A stretch of 64,000 nt of DNA from Boletus sp. NGJ (GCA_019096195.1 JAGTXK010000040.1:124001-188000), one strand, 5' to 3'; shown: positions 11,341-22,505, counted from the stretch's first letter. A program made the numbers and translations. The notes: generated by a model from the letters alone, not told the origin.

Positions 11341-12515
11341 CTAGTTCTGCATAAGGGTCTGACATAGTTCCGCGACATAGCTCCGCATAAAGGTCGCAGC
11401 CACACAACGAAACTCGTCACCCTTTTTCAGTGGGACGTTGAACGTTGAACGCGCCTCGACACTGAGTGGAAGTGGGCCGTGTCCTGTTCCAGTTGGCAAA
11501 GCGGTCTCGATACCGAGATGCGTGAACAAATTCGCTTGCGCAGTTGCTTCTTCGAGAAAATCCCGCAGACGCCATTGGCGAGAATCCTTCACCTGTCATT
11601 CCGTTTCCGAGGACATGGTAGCGCCGCACACAGTGCATACCTTGTCCCATGGCTCTTCGACTGTAAGCGCGGTCGAGGGTATAACGTGATGGTCTTGACG
11701 TCACGTTGACAAAGCACGTCTAGGATGAGATCCGTGACCCCTGTCGTCTTGCCCTTTTGGAGGATCTCCGTGTTTTTAAAACATCGGTGTGTGTGGGGGG
11801 GGACTTGAACGTTACGAAAGTCATCCGCCGAAACAAGGACGTGTCCGCCCTCGAGCAGTACGGCTTCGGACCCAAACGTGACTAGATTCTGTGCCGCCAC
11901 GAGCATGTTGTCAAGCGAAGCAATCTTGCAAGGCAAAGATCGTTCTTTGAGCAGAAGCTCCGCCTCCGCTTGGTTCGGTGTGATAACTTTCGACAGAGGG
12001 ATTAATTCTTCTATTATAACGTTAACAGCGTCCGACTGCAACAAGACATGTCCGGACGTCGAGACACAGACAGGATCACAGACGAGAGGAATACCACCGT
12101 GCGATTTAAAATGTTCTTTGAGCGTCGACGTGATCGCCTTGACGTTTTCGGCAGTAAACAACATTCCGGTCTTGATGGTACCCACACCGATGTCATCGAC
12201 GACGGACCGTAACTAGCGGAGTGTATCTGAGACACGAAGTCGGTTGGGGCGGGAGGGGGGGACACAAACCTGTTGTACGACGAATTCCGGTGGTGCGCCA
12301 TGTACCGCCTGAACGCCAGTTGTGTTCTGGGCCGTCAATGCCGTCACAACGCTGGTACCATAGCACCCATGGGCTGCAAAGGTCCTGAGATCCGCCTTTT
12401 CGGTAATGTTCAGTAGTGGACTCGAGGAAGACTTCTATTGACATACCTGGATGCCTGCGCCTCCACCGGAATCTGAGCCAGCTATTGTCAAGACAGCTGT
12501 CACGTTCGCTGACAT
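11341..12515 (-). pseudogene. THI20: hydroxymethylpyrimidine phosphate kinase (THI20/ThiD-like), damaged
   Basis: Exons complement(11341..11549, 11593..12212, 12270..12395, 12447..12515); introns of 43, 57 and 51 nt all fit. The start MSANVTAVLTIAGSDSGGGA is the HMP-binding N-terminus. Later come YGTSVVTALTAQNT, DDIGVGTIKTGML, LVCDPV and ITPNQAEAELL, all ThiD motifs. The enzyme phosphorylates HMP and HMP-P for thiamine synthesis. Two defects stand out. The anion-hole motif normally GTGCTLSAA reads GTRYALCAA. Just after it the frame slips by one base before LGNGMT. The C-terminus (THLGIETALPTGTGHGPL) ends soon after, so the TenA domain usual in fungal Thi20 is missing. A transporter fragment abuts it downstream, which suggests a deletion. 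Confidence 0.8.
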
Positions 12516-12650
12516 CGTCCCTGAACGTAACCGTGTAAAAAGCGTATGTGATTCCGTTGTTTGTTTCTAAAGCTCTTCCAAACACCCAAAACAGGTCATG
12601 AACGCCTTTCCTGCTTTGCCAGATACGGACTCTGGACAGTTTAGAACACA
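12516..12650. promoter_or_regulatory. shared divergent promoter region, HMP kinase / RPA34.5
   Basis: Only 135 bp separate the start codons of the leftward HMP kinase and the rightward RPA34.5 gene, so both promoters must sit here or overlap the genes. I see no clear TATA box. I looked for the CUGAGA core of a thiamine-pyrophosphate riboswitch and did not find it. Confidence 0.5.
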
Positions 12651-13569
12651 ATGTCCTCGTCATCCGATCTCGAGACCTGCATCGCCCAGCAAATCATCAG
12701 GAAAAAGACGAAATCGACCAAGAAAGGGAGCAAACCGTCTACCGTCCACGGGAGAAACGAGGGAGACGACCCTCATTGGGCATATGAACCTCCCGGAGGC
12801 GCCGTGTTGCTCGACCACACCGTTGATGTCCGGGAGTTCGAGTGGGACGCGATCAAGGACGACGAAGACACCGAGATTTGGCTCATCCGAGCCACAGATT
12901 CGGTATGCAGTAACGCTTTCCATCTTCAAAACATTCATGGACTGGTAGATCAAAGCGAAACATTTAAACGGATTCGAGATCGACCCTCCCTCTTTATCAC
13001 AGACTACCCGCGTCGGGTGTCTCACGAGAAAGACCACATCATATGATGTCTGGTCAATCGGTGACGACGACGCAGAAGTTGCTGGGGGTGAAGAACTCCG
13101 AGGACTCTCCTGTTTACTCCCCCGAAAGAGAAAAAAGGGAAAATTATATATCGGTAAAAGACATCATTTTTTCATCCATGATTGTCTTTTTTGCTCATAT
13201 GCACCGTCAGCTCCGAAGCATGTATCACACCATATTGTTATTTCTGCTCAACCTCCGATTGCTACCGCCCCAGAGTACCAGCCCGTCGTGTACCAAAATA
13301 CACCCCGTGCATCTTATCCAAAGGACATGCTCAAGCATTCTTTCGTACCTTACGGCGCACGATCTGAGCAATCTCGGTCGGGGGATATGTCGATAGACGT
13401 TGATGACAGCGAGACCGCAGTGGGCAAGCCTCCTGACATGGTACCCTCACCCAAAGAGGAACCAACGAAATCAAAAGAATCAAGCGTAAAGTCGAAGAGA
13501 AAAAGTCAAAAAAGCATAAAGCAAATACTTAGATACCTTCCCGCCCTCTACTTCCACGACATCATTTGA
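12651..13569 (+). CDS. RPA34: RNA polymerase I subunit RPA34.5
   Basis: Exons 12651..12902, 12949..13153 and 13211..13569; introns of 46 and 57 nt. The spliced protein reads YEPPGGAVLLDHTVDV, REFEWDAIKDDEDTEIWLIR, then SIKAKHLNGFEIDPPSLSQT, TTSYDVWSIGDDDAE, LRGLSCLLPRKRKKGKLYIA and KHVSHHIVISAQPP. This order matches fungal RPA34.5, the Pol I-specific subunit that pairs with RPA49 for initiation and elongation in the nucleolus. The basic tail is unclear. The open frame runs to 13569. A frame one base off encodes IKRKVEEKKSKKHKANT with a stop at 13530-13532, which looks more like the lysine-rich tail of this family. A one-base loss near 13470-13485 would explain it. Confidence 0.85.
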
Positions 13570-14057
13570 ATGGATCTATCCGGTTGGAAGGTACGGGGCT
13601 GGGTTCCGCCTCTGTCCAGATCCGTCCGCCGAAACTGTATCTCGATGGAGACGAGATCTAGATTGCGGAAATTTACCTGCCGCGTCTTCTTGCGACGCAG
13701 TTTGCCGAATTTGCCAAGGGGTATATGCAACTTTGGACGGCGCTGTGAAAATGCATAGATTGTTGGACGCTATTGCAAGGAGTGGCCAGAGAAGGATTGA
13801 TCTCTAGAACGCCAGAACATGCACTGTATATTACTTTTCAACCCTTGAACAGAACTCATTGAACAATATATTCCATCTAGAATTATAAATAAGAATATAC
13901 ATCACACGTCAATCATTGTTTTTCATAAGAAAGGGACACTGACAGGGAGACGGCTACAGGTTGCATACTCGACGCAACTTTGCAGATGATGCTAGCCTCT
14001 GTGTCATCAGATCTGAATCGCTGCATAAGCGTAAAAAGGATAATCTTGAATTGTAAG
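13570..14057. other. stretch with a coding-like patch, then AT-rich DNA
   Basis: On the plus strand, about 13609-13751 reads IRPPKLYLDGDEI, an in-frame TAG, then IAEIYLPRLLATQFAEFAKG and YMQLWTAL ending in TGA. This looks like the broken tail of a gene I cannot name. About 13800-13980 is AT-rich with nothing recognised. Confidence 0.25.
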
Positions 14058-14294
14058 ATGGCTGGAAAAGAGCAAAAGATTCACACACTGGAAGAAATCA
14101 AACGAAGAGCAAGTAGTGACACGCTCGCACCGGATCGACACCCAATGCAGTTCCGAGGACCATCGCTAAAAGGTGAGCATGCGCGTCCAACCGGTGCAGA
14201 GGTCTTTTGTGGGAAGCTCCTCCAACCATCATCCAGGCTTGAAATTCATCATACCAATGCCAAACGGAAACCATGCGGTTCATCGTGTGGATGG
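14058..14294 (+). CDS. unidentified two-exon coding-like segment
   Basis: An ATG at 14058 starts MAGKEQKIHTLEEIKRRASS and DTLAPDRHPMQFRGPSLK. A clean 64-nt intron (14173-14236, GTGAGC to CATCCAG) joins in phase to GLKFIIPMPNGNHAVHRVDG, ending at a candidate donor at 14295. Downstream, GMLHEWSITTHLFGGDSDHI at about 14338-14400 may be another exon, but I cannot connect it with a sound splice. The family is unknown. Confidence 0.3.
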
Positions 14295-14429
14295 GTATAA
14301 TCACGGTCTATGTATAAGTGTCAAGGTGTGGGCGTGGGTATGTTGCACGAATGGTCCATCACAACGCACCTGTTCGGCGGAGATAGTGACCATATTTTCC
14401 GGTGATCGGATGGCGAAGAGGCGGTACGC

Positions 14430-15335
14430 CGTCTTTGATAACAATATGTTCTTCCACTGGCATAGAAGGTGCAGCTGGGGATATACGGTGACAAGAAACA
14501 TGACAAGAAGCATCGTCTGTATATCGAACACTTACATCTGACGCGTGGCGGCGTCCAAAGTATGGTAGCTGTGTCTGTAGACTCTCATACGTTGGGAAAC
14601 CGGGGTTGAAACGTTGACCATCACTTCTTCTCGCAGCCGAGACTGGATATCGATATCTGTGTGACGAACGAGTTTTCAGATCGCATACGAGGTCTCTAGA
14701 AGGTACAAGCCAGACGTGCCGACACCATGGTCGAAGGGATTTGCGATGCCCACGAAACCAAATGTGATATATCAGCGCGACAAGTGAAACAGATAAGGGA
14801 AGATGTTATCCATACACCTGAAACACGATCTGATTGTGGAAAAGAATCAGTGTATTCCAGTGGCAGAACCGTGGTATCGCTGGAAGCACAGTCACTAGAT
14901 CGGTGTACAGCTATCAGTCAAGGCCACTGATGATACCACAACACGTAACGGGGACCTTGACCTCCGAACAAACTTGAAGGCCCTCGGAGTCGGCGAACTT
15001 GGTATGACAGGTCATCCATTTAAAGTGGGCCGTAAAACCGGACGACACGAAATCACAGAATTTGCGGGGCGTACTGGTACAGCCTGACCGAGACACTCTG
15101 TCCTAGGTTGCTTGTGTAGCACGGAATTTCAATTTCTCACTCACTCACTCGCTCTCTTCGACCCCATCCATGTGGAGCACTGCAGAAACGAAAAAAAGAA
15201 TGTTCAGTGTTCCAATCGCCTACAGGCTTGATGTGTAACATTTTGCTTGAGCGACTTTGCTCATCCAACCTATGTCGCTCCGTTCATCTAAATGATCTCT
15301 TGGCTCTCATTGACCCACACCGGCACCGCACCACC
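14430..15335. other. intergenic stretch
   Basis: No gene recognised on either strand. Short open frames here have no family resemblance or splice context. Confidence 0.35.
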
Positions 15336-16414
15336 TCACCAATTCAACACTTGACGGCGTGCGTTCACAGGTAGAGTGTGCGCCGCCAGTAACCATACCT
15401 AAAGGAAAAACGCCCACATCAACGTGTCAGCAACAGGGGTAAAGCAAAGCCCGCGAAACGATTAAAGGAAACTCACATTGTACAGTACAAACGACGTCTC
15501 GTCATGCTTGACATCTCTGAACCGGAAATACTGGCTCCCGACAAACGCACCCATACAGAGGAACACGATCGCGCTCAGCGGGCCCAGGCCCCACAACGCC
15601 GAGAGCGCGATCGACCACAACGGGAGTGCCGCGAGGATGTACACGCGCGACCCCTCCGGTGCGACGATGGGTAAGGTACGGCGTCCAAACCGCCTATCCC
15701 CATCCGCGTCGGGAAAGTCTTGCGCGTGGATGGTCGTGAAGATCAGTAAACCGCTGGTGAGCAAGGCAATAAGCGACGTTCGATCAAACTGGGTTCTCGA
15801 GGCTTTACGGTCGTGTGAATCGTGTGAATCGTCAATAACCTGTGCAGATGATCGGCGGTGAACAGCGCTTACACATGATCATGGTCGCCCCCGACTCAAA
15901 TGTGAGATAACCACACATGTTCATTAGGTTCTTCAAGACGGGACCGGAATTGAGGCCAACGTCGTCGTGGAGGACTTGCGCCAGCGAAAGTGCAGCACTA
16001 GAAACAACCACCCCCGTGCCATGCCAAGCAGAGAGGCAGAGACAGAAAACAAGGAGTGCCCAGCGGAGGCGTCGTGTAGCTGTCACAGAAATTCTACCCG
16101 ATGGCAGAGGCCTCCATGGTTTGTTGACGATGTCTTCCTCGGTGGAATACGTTTGATTGGAGACGTTGGTCTGTAACAAATGAAACCAGACCCAAACGGC
16201 CGTGCCCAACAGTTGCGAGGCCTTGGTGAATGGAGATACTGCACAAGCCGAGATAATCTACGTTCCAGAAGGTGACAATCTATTCAGTAAATTTAGTATC
16301 ACAACCAAGCCCACTCACCACTGGGAAGAAGATGGTTTTGTAATCGGATTTTGTGAAGAGAAATGTGGTCTCGAGCCAAAAGGCGAGCTTGTCAAGCACT
16401 TTGGACACTAGCAT
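15336..16414 (-). CDS. UbiA-family prenyltransferase, fungal type
   Basis: Four exons, complement(15336..15398, 15477..15802, 15873..16257, 16319..16414), give 289 residues; introns are 78, 70 and 61 nt and all phases fit. Start MLVSKVLDKLAFWLETTFLF leads into FTKSDYKTIFFPV. The first aspartate-rich motif region runs from NVSNQ through EEDIVNKPWRPLPSGR. The second is DFPDADGDRRFGRRTLP. Several hydrophobic helices fit an integral membrane protein. UbiA enzymes transfer prenyl chains, and this fungal subgroup includes terpene-cyclase-like members of secondary metabolism; the substrate here is unknown. The C-terminus (VWLLAAHTLPVNARRQVLNW) comes from a small last exon. No neighbouring biosynthetic genes were seen. 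Confidence 0.85.
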
Positions 16415-18756
16415 AATGGGGGACGTGCTTCTGACAGAGTCGAGATCAAAGGCCGGTCAGATATGTTGCGGCCATACCCAACAATGTGACAGGCACTATC
16501 AAGGCAATCTTGTCACCAGATTCCATTCGCCGAGTCCTGTCCTAACATGTTCCTGGAAACGGAGGGCACGAATGATGGCGACCAGCGTCGAGATTTGATC
16601 CGACGAGTGAAATATGCGCCGGCAGCCAGCAAAGTCCAACGGGATTAGTTCATTTCAACAATCAGTTGGGATAAACGTGCATTAGCCTGAGAGTGTAGTG
16701 ATGAACTCACACGGCTCCTGCGCCATTGCAGTGTGAACACAGCAATAAAATCTGCAGAATGGCAACTTTGACGCGCTCAACTCCACGGCAAAGAATTAGC
16801 GGTAAAACATCCATGGTGACTTCCCTCGGGTATAATGCGAGAGATTCGGACAAAGCCGTAAGCAGTCAAGTTCAACGAGCTGCCACTCCCATGGCATTTG
16901 AGAAAATGTGCGGACCACGATCCACGGCCGACATACGGAATGCCAAAGGCAGGTTGCAATCAGCCGCTCGACGTCGTATTCTCGCGATGCCACCGCTCGG
17001 CCACACAAAGTTCGGGGTTTCGTCCAAATACAGCACTTGCCAAAGAGTGTCACTAGACGAAGGAGCTGCGCAACGTAGAACCGCTATTGATACCGGATGA
17101 CCCCCGCTAAATAGCGTGGGGAGTAGGAAGTTAGTGGTGGATCACTTATGCAAGGTATATCACTTTTCTTGAGAAAGAAATACCTGGGTAGAACCATACT
17201 ATGGGTCAGACCTTCAGGATTCCTGTTCATGCATCAGTGGCGCCATGTTTTATGCGTATACGGGATCATGCTCTCATATCGAAAGGTCAAAAAGTCGGCG
17301 TGATAGCATATAGGTTAGTTACGAATCGGGGTGATGAATTAGAGTCTTCTCAGCAGGGGTGATTGAAGAGCGGAAACGAGTCGATACCATCGACACTCCG
17401 CTTCAATTTCGCAAGTTTCGCAGTATTGACACTCCGTATGCAGCAGGCTTGTCTCACCGTTGTCTCGATCTTGACCTCCAGGGCCTGTACCGGTACATCT
17501 TGGCGGGTTTGGTGAACCCACGGACGTTCGCTAACGCAGTCTCGTGAGAGATAACGCGCATTTAGAGAGCTGGTTGCAAGGTTTAGAAGTTCCTGATATC
17601 CATTGAAAGGACACGTGTTGTTTTGGTGCAGCTGATGAGATTAATCCTTCCTTTTTTTCATCTATCGGGTCTATATGTGCGTCTTAGCGTGCAAGAGCTT
17701 TTCGTCCTTTGTTCACCGTGACCAGTTGACCCCTCGTTCAGAGAAAAATATTATAAGGCAACTCGTTTGGGTAAAGTAACCAACTCTATTTATGTGCTGT
17801 AATTTAGCTTTCGCTCAGGTTAGTGATCTTGCAATTCAGTAAGACATTTTACAATCAGACATTCAAGACCACTGTTCATTGTGATCATCGCTTGTTGCTC
17901 TTCGTGAGCCATCATTGGTCGTATCGCACAAGTAAACGCTGACGATGATCGTATCAGTTTATATAGCAAAAGGGCTAGCTGGTGTCATTTTGCGCCGACC
18001 ACCCCTCTTCCAGCGCAGCGCTCATGCTGCCAACCTCGATGATAACTTCTTTGTTCCATGTAAGAAAAATCAGGCGACTCAGGAGACTGCTTGTGACAGG
18101 ACATATCCGTTTCGTAGCAGGTCGACACACCACTGTTTGCATATTTTCTGGGTAAACTCATTCCCCACCGTTAGCACTTCTAGACTTCAGCAACTCCTCA
18201 CGGTGTTTGCCATCAGCAGCGGTATTTGGATTGCCGTTTTTTTCGCCCTCTTGACCAGTCTTGGTGCGTGTACCACTTCCAGGAATGTTGGTTTCTCGAT
18301 GGGAGGTGAACGAGACAGTTCCGTGCCTTCCCGAGCGAGTTGATTTACGTCGTATTCGATTTCCTGCTGTGCTCCATTTACTGCGACAACTGCTCGCCAG
18401 CCGAGCGTACACCAAGAGATCAGGAGTTGATCGTCAATGACCATTTCGCCCTTAATTGACGATCGCGACTTTTAGCAGGCGGAGAATTCTGAGTTCTGTA
18501 AAGACAATTTCAACCAAGTGTAAATTAATGATAGCTTAAAGCTCGGCGCGATACCCAGTCCTGAATCCCTCTCGTGCTAATGGTCGTAAATGTATACTCT
18601 CGTGTCCTGTATCCTTGCAACGACGTAGAGCTTTCTTGCACTGTCTCGAACCAGAACCGCTGGGTGAAATCTAAATCGTGTCTTTGAGCCTCACCCTTGC
18701 TCATCCTCTTATAGGGCTCGAGCATATTGTTACGGCTGACTTGACAGCGACGACTG
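16415..18756. other. long stretch with only doubtful open frames
   Basis: At 16770-17060 overlapping minus-strand frames (for example FGIPYVGRGSWSAHFLKCHG) hint at a decayed gene, but none extends convincingly. Minus-strand frames at 18187-18444 (MVIDDQLLISWCTLGWRAVV start) and 18525-18725 (MLEPYKRMSKGEAQRHDLDF start) could be exons of an unknown gene just downstream of the F-box gene. I could not confirm a splice between them. Nothing else recognised. Confidence 0.3.
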
Positions 18757-20100
18757 TCACAGACGTCCCAGCCATTTCACCCTGTCTAACCACCGATCAG
18801 TCCAAGCATGACCACCCAACAAGGGGCTCCCCGAACCTGTCAACAACACTCCCTCCCTGTCTTCTATCCGAAACGGTGCGTCCTCCAAAAACGGCTGTAA
18901 CGCGCGCACGGCAAACTTGGTATGCGTCCTGAGCAAACACTGAACGTTTTGCTCGTTCACAAGCTGTACCACCTGCAACGAGGGTACGCTCGACCTGAGT
19001 TCCTCCAAGAATGCAAAGAGCGTCTCAAAGTCCGGTTTCGGTGACTGCGCCCGGGTGGTTCTCAGCCCAAGATACGTGATAGATGGGAAGACGAGATGGG
19101 GACGGATAAAGGAGGAGAAGCGCTCCGATGTGATGGTGAGACGACGTAAACTGGGGCATACCTGCGCGAGGAGCTGCAAGTGGCCATTAACGTCGCTCGT
19201 GTAGAGGGTGGAGACGTAGAAATGGACCGAAACGAGTTGGGAGCTGTACACTTCGAGCAGATCTTTCCAGTGATAGATATCCCGGTTGAGGTCGAGGATG
19301 AGTTCTTGGAGTGCCGAGGGCCCGGGATGACGGCTGGCGTTTGGGTCAAAGCATGGGAGAAGGTTGTTGTAGGCAGTTGCGATTTGGACGGGAATGATGG
19401 CATGTAGATGGATCGTGGATACGGTGAGTGGGATGCCGCCATGCTGGAGGTCCTTGGACCAAACCAAGCGAGGACACTTGAGTACGCGGAGCTGGGTGCA
19501 CTTGGCGAGGAGATTCATAATCCGAGAGGCAGAAGGCTCGAGTCGTGTTGAGGACCAGTCGAGGACACGCAACGATGCCGCAGAGTAGTGGAGTGCGTCC
19601 AGAATATTGTTGGGGAGATCGACCCGGTACCCGACGTAGTAGTTGGGGGTGATGACGAACGAGACGATGGCGAGGTGAGGCATGCATGTAATGAGCGCGG
19701 CCAGCGAGTCGAATTCGGAGTCGACGTTCTCGGAGTGGTCGCGGATGGCGATGTCTAGTCGCTGGGTGTACTCGCCGAGGGGCCGTGTGCTGAGGACGGT
19801 GCCTTTGCCCGTGGCGGAACGCATTAAAGTACTGGAGAGCGAGGACAGGCAGCGTACTCTTCCGACGTAGACAGATGCGTAGAGATGGGGTACGGCGAGG
19901 TGCCACCATTGCTTGCAGACGCGAACGATGGCGCGTTTCGTGACGAGGGCGTCTCGGAGGGCGATGTTGGAGGATTTAGTATAGATAGAGCCGAAATGGC
20001 TGGCATGGGCGTAGATGTCGGGGATGAGGGTTCCGGAGACGTGCGTGGCGTAGTGAAAGATGAAGAGCCAGAGTTCGGGCGGAAGCTTGAGTTGAGCCAT
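18757..20100 (-). CDS. F-box-like / leucine-rich-repeat protein
   Basis: A single open frame of 447 residues. The N-terminus LKLPPELWLFIFHYATHV fits an F-box helix, the segment that binds Skp1 in SCF ubiquitin ligases. VCKQWWHLAVPHLYASVYVG follows, a common continuation in basidiomycete F-box proteins. The rest is a run of irregular leucine-rich repeats (LRVLDWSSTRLEPS, LQELILDLNRD, LRRLTITSERFSSF) that would form a substrate-binding solenoid. Agaricomycetes have very many such single-exon genes. The target is unknown. It is divergent from the neighbouring DOPA-dioxygenase-like gene with 105 bp between start codons. No damage seen. Confidence 0.85.
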   Translation of the reverse strand: MAQLKLPPELWLFIFHYATHVSGTLIPDIYAHASHFGSIYTKSSNIALRDALVTKRAIVRVCKQWWHLAVPHLYASVYVGRVRCLSSLSSTLMRSATGKGTVLSTRPLGEYTQRLDIAIRDHSENVDSEFDSLAALITCMPHLAIVSFVITPNYYVGYRVDLPNNILDALHYSAASLRVLDWSSTRLEPSASRIMNLLAKCTQLRVLKCPRLVWSKDLQHGGIPLTVSTIHLHAIIPVQIATAYNNLLPCFDPNASRHPGPSALQELILDLNRDIYHWKDLLEVYSSQLVSVHFYVSTLYTSDVNGHLQLLAQVCPSLRRLTITSERFSSFIRPHLVFPSITYLGLRTTRAQSPKPDFETLFAFLEELRSSVPSLQVVQLVNEQNVQCLLRTHTKFAVRALQPFLEDAPFRIEDREGVLLTGSGSPLLGGHAWTDRWLDRVKWLGRL

Positions 20101-20205
20101 GCAGGCTAGTTATATCGGTGGCTGTGCACACGCTACTCAATTAGCTCTCGGTCCGAGCCGAGGGAAACATACTAAGTCCCCCTTATATCAGTACCGCACT
20201 GAAAG
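20101..20205. promoter_or_regulatory. shared divergent promoter region, F-box / DOPA-dioxygenase
   Basis: 105 bp separate the two start codons. A TTATAT stretch near 20183 lies about 20 nt upstream of the rightward ATG and may be a TATA-like element. No other motif recognised. Confidence 0.4.
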
Positions 20206-21170
20206 ATGTCTCCCCCGACTGATCTTGAGCAAGTTGTGAATGCAGAGATAAAGTAAGTATCGCCAGCCCTTGTCGAGTTCTAACTCACTTCTTACATGCA
20301 CCCTCTAGGGAATGGCATTTCCGTGAGCTGTCGAACCGTATCATGCGGGTCGTATCTAACACGACTCACCGCCTACCGTCCTTGAACTTGCTGTGTAGAC
20401 ATCTATTTTCATCAGAACAATGCAGAGGAGCATCATGCTGCGCTAGAGCTCCGCGACGCTGTCTTGCGGCTCCGGCGCGACGGCGCCTTTGTAGCGGTCC
20501 CTCTATTTCGCGTCAACACTGCTCCAGTAGGCCCACATCCTGTTGGTGAGTGATCCAGTGCAGGTTGTTTCCAAAACCACCCAGCTCAAGCGAATGGTAT
20601 GTAGGTTCCTATGAAATATGGGTTCCTTCCACGTCGTTCGCATCTGTCTTCTCGTACCTCTGTCAACACAGAGGTGATCTCAGGTGAGTACATGTCCAAG
20701 ACATTCGTTTTCACACATCTTCCTCACTTGATTATCAAGCATCCTCCTTCATCCTCTCACACGTGAAGAGGTTGGTTTTCCCCGCACTTTACGGCCGAAA
20801 CGACTAACTTGACCCACGAATCTTGTTTCTCTTCAGAGAAAGTAGGCTTTGGACTTTCGCTCTCGGTACCACTCAATGATCTGGTATTTTACTGTTAGGG
20901 ACCACGAAATTCGCAAAGCATGGGTTGGCCCTTCTTACCCTCTGGATCTCTCCCCGCTTCCCGTCCTAGCCGAAGATGTACCCTTGCAGTATCCTAGCCT
21001 GAGTAAGCACACAAATACACATCAGTTCGGTTTCCTCAACCATCGCTGTAGAACTCGGATACTCGGCACCCAAACACGATTTCACGCTCGAGGACCGTCG
21101 TCGCATCGGCGCGAATGTCGAGCGTATTTTGAGAGGGGAGAAGGAGGCGGCCCGCGCGCCTTCCAACTAA
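20206..21170 (+). CDS. DOPA 4,5-dioxygenase-like protein
   Basis: Eight exons: 20206..20252, 20309..20322, 20399..20545, 20605..20683, 20740..20770, 20837..20841, 20899..21002, 21052..21170. Total 546 nt, 181 residues, with every phase consistent. Exon 2 is 14 nt and exon 6 only 5 nt (AGAAA). The protein reads EIKEWHFHIYFHQNNAEEHH, LRRDGAFVAVPLFRVN, GPHPVGSYEIWVPSTSF, ILLHPLTREERKDHEIRKAW and VGPSYPLDLSPLPVL. These match the small DODA family, which cleaves catechol rings such as L-DOPA; the His residues of EWHFH and LLHPLT are likely metal ligands. Betalain pigment formation in Amanita uses a relative, but many fungi carry homologues of unknown role. Confidence 0.9.
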
Positions 21171-22235
21171 GGTACATATTCAAGCCTTTTTGGGACTAGC
21201 GTTTCACCCTTTGAGACGGACAAAAGTGTACTACATACATCAACTCATCAGTATTATCATTGGAATGGATAGTCTTGCATCAGTGTATTCGATCATCTAC
21301 TAGCGAGTACCCCCCTGTTCACAAGGGAAATTCACCCCCGGGGATCGGAGACTCGGACTAAGTAATACTTGGATCCGTGGTCCGGGTGAACAAGAAAAAC
21401 ATCAAACAGGCCCTGGGATGCAACGGCCTAACATACACCATTGTCGTCGAAGTTGACATTCTTCAGGTGTGTTCTTGTGTGACAGCTGTAAGACCCTTTC
21501 CTCCAATCCCGACCTCCGGATGTGTATAGACTTATCAATGATGGATGAGTGGATATCCTGCCGAGCTCCACAGGCTATTAGGACTTTGCTATTAGCGACG
21601 TGACACGAAACAAAGAAATGCATGGTCCATGTTCACATACTCATGATTCAGTAAGGTATCGACATGCATTGCATCAAATCACCTCGCTCCATGTGTCCCA
21701 TCATCTGTACATGAGCCAAAACACATCATCCAATTGGGTACCCTGATGGCAATGATGGAGTTGCCTGATCCTCGCTGATGTGGCCCTGTGAGTCTAACAA
21801 CTAAGCTAAAGGAAGTCATGCACACCATTACATTGACCCTCCCGGCCAAGGGTTGAGATGGGATGGTTGCTTGTTGTGCCTAATAGGACATCAGTGCTTG
21901 AGCTCTCATGACAGGTTCCACCATCACTAGAAAAAACGCACTGGACCAGTTTCCTTTGGATCCACAGAGTCTTGTCCACTGTGAGAAGCATATTTGTTCG
22001 GTTTTTTGGGAACAGCAGCCTTGGCAGGCAATTTACCCTGTAATATGTGATGAGTCCATGCATACAAACCCAAGGAACAACAAACCTGTGGCCTTCTGAC
22101 AGTTTTGGCAACCACTTGCTAAGATATGTCAGACACATCATATCCGATCATCTTTCAAGCAAGAACACTCACTCGCTTATGTTTCCCTGCAGCCATCCAC
22201 AACAGTCCTTCATTTGTGACATTCATCAGTAAATA
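21171..22235. other. intergenic / decayed stretch at compartment border
   Basis: No supported gene. A minus-strand patch near 21927-22120 (RRPQVCCSLGLYAWTHHILQ, KLPAKAAVPKKPNKYASHSG) may be a decayed exon of unknown origin. Composition becomes poorer in GC and CpG from here on. Confidence 0.3.
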
Positions 22236-22500
22236 CAGGATTTCATCATAGTGCTCATAGTGCCATAGTAGTTTCATAAATAACTCATAGTATTCATAGT
22301 ATTATAGTATTGAAAGTGTATTCATAGTATCCATAGTATATTCATAGTGTGCATAGTATCACAGTATCATATTACCATAGCATTTCATAGTGTTCATAGT
22401 GTTCATAGTGTCATAGTATTGAAAGTGTATTCATAGTATCATAGTGTCATAATACCATAGCATTCATAGTACATCCATAGTAGTCATAGTCATAGTAGTA
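22236..22500. repeat. degenerate tandem repeat (CATAGT-rich)
   Basis: About 265 bp made of variable units around TTCATAGTRTT and ATAGTAT, with no fixed longer period. It is non-coding low-complexity DNA. Confidence 0.8.
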
Positions 22501-22505
22501 ATTTT

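Noticed and set aside
12516-12650. Possible thiamine-pyrophosphate riboswitch upstream of the HMP kinase
   Set aside because: The CUGAGA core and its partner helices are absent.
12660-13037. Minus-strand open frame of 125 codons
   Set aside because: It is antisense to RPA34.5 exons, which carry the recognisable family sequence.
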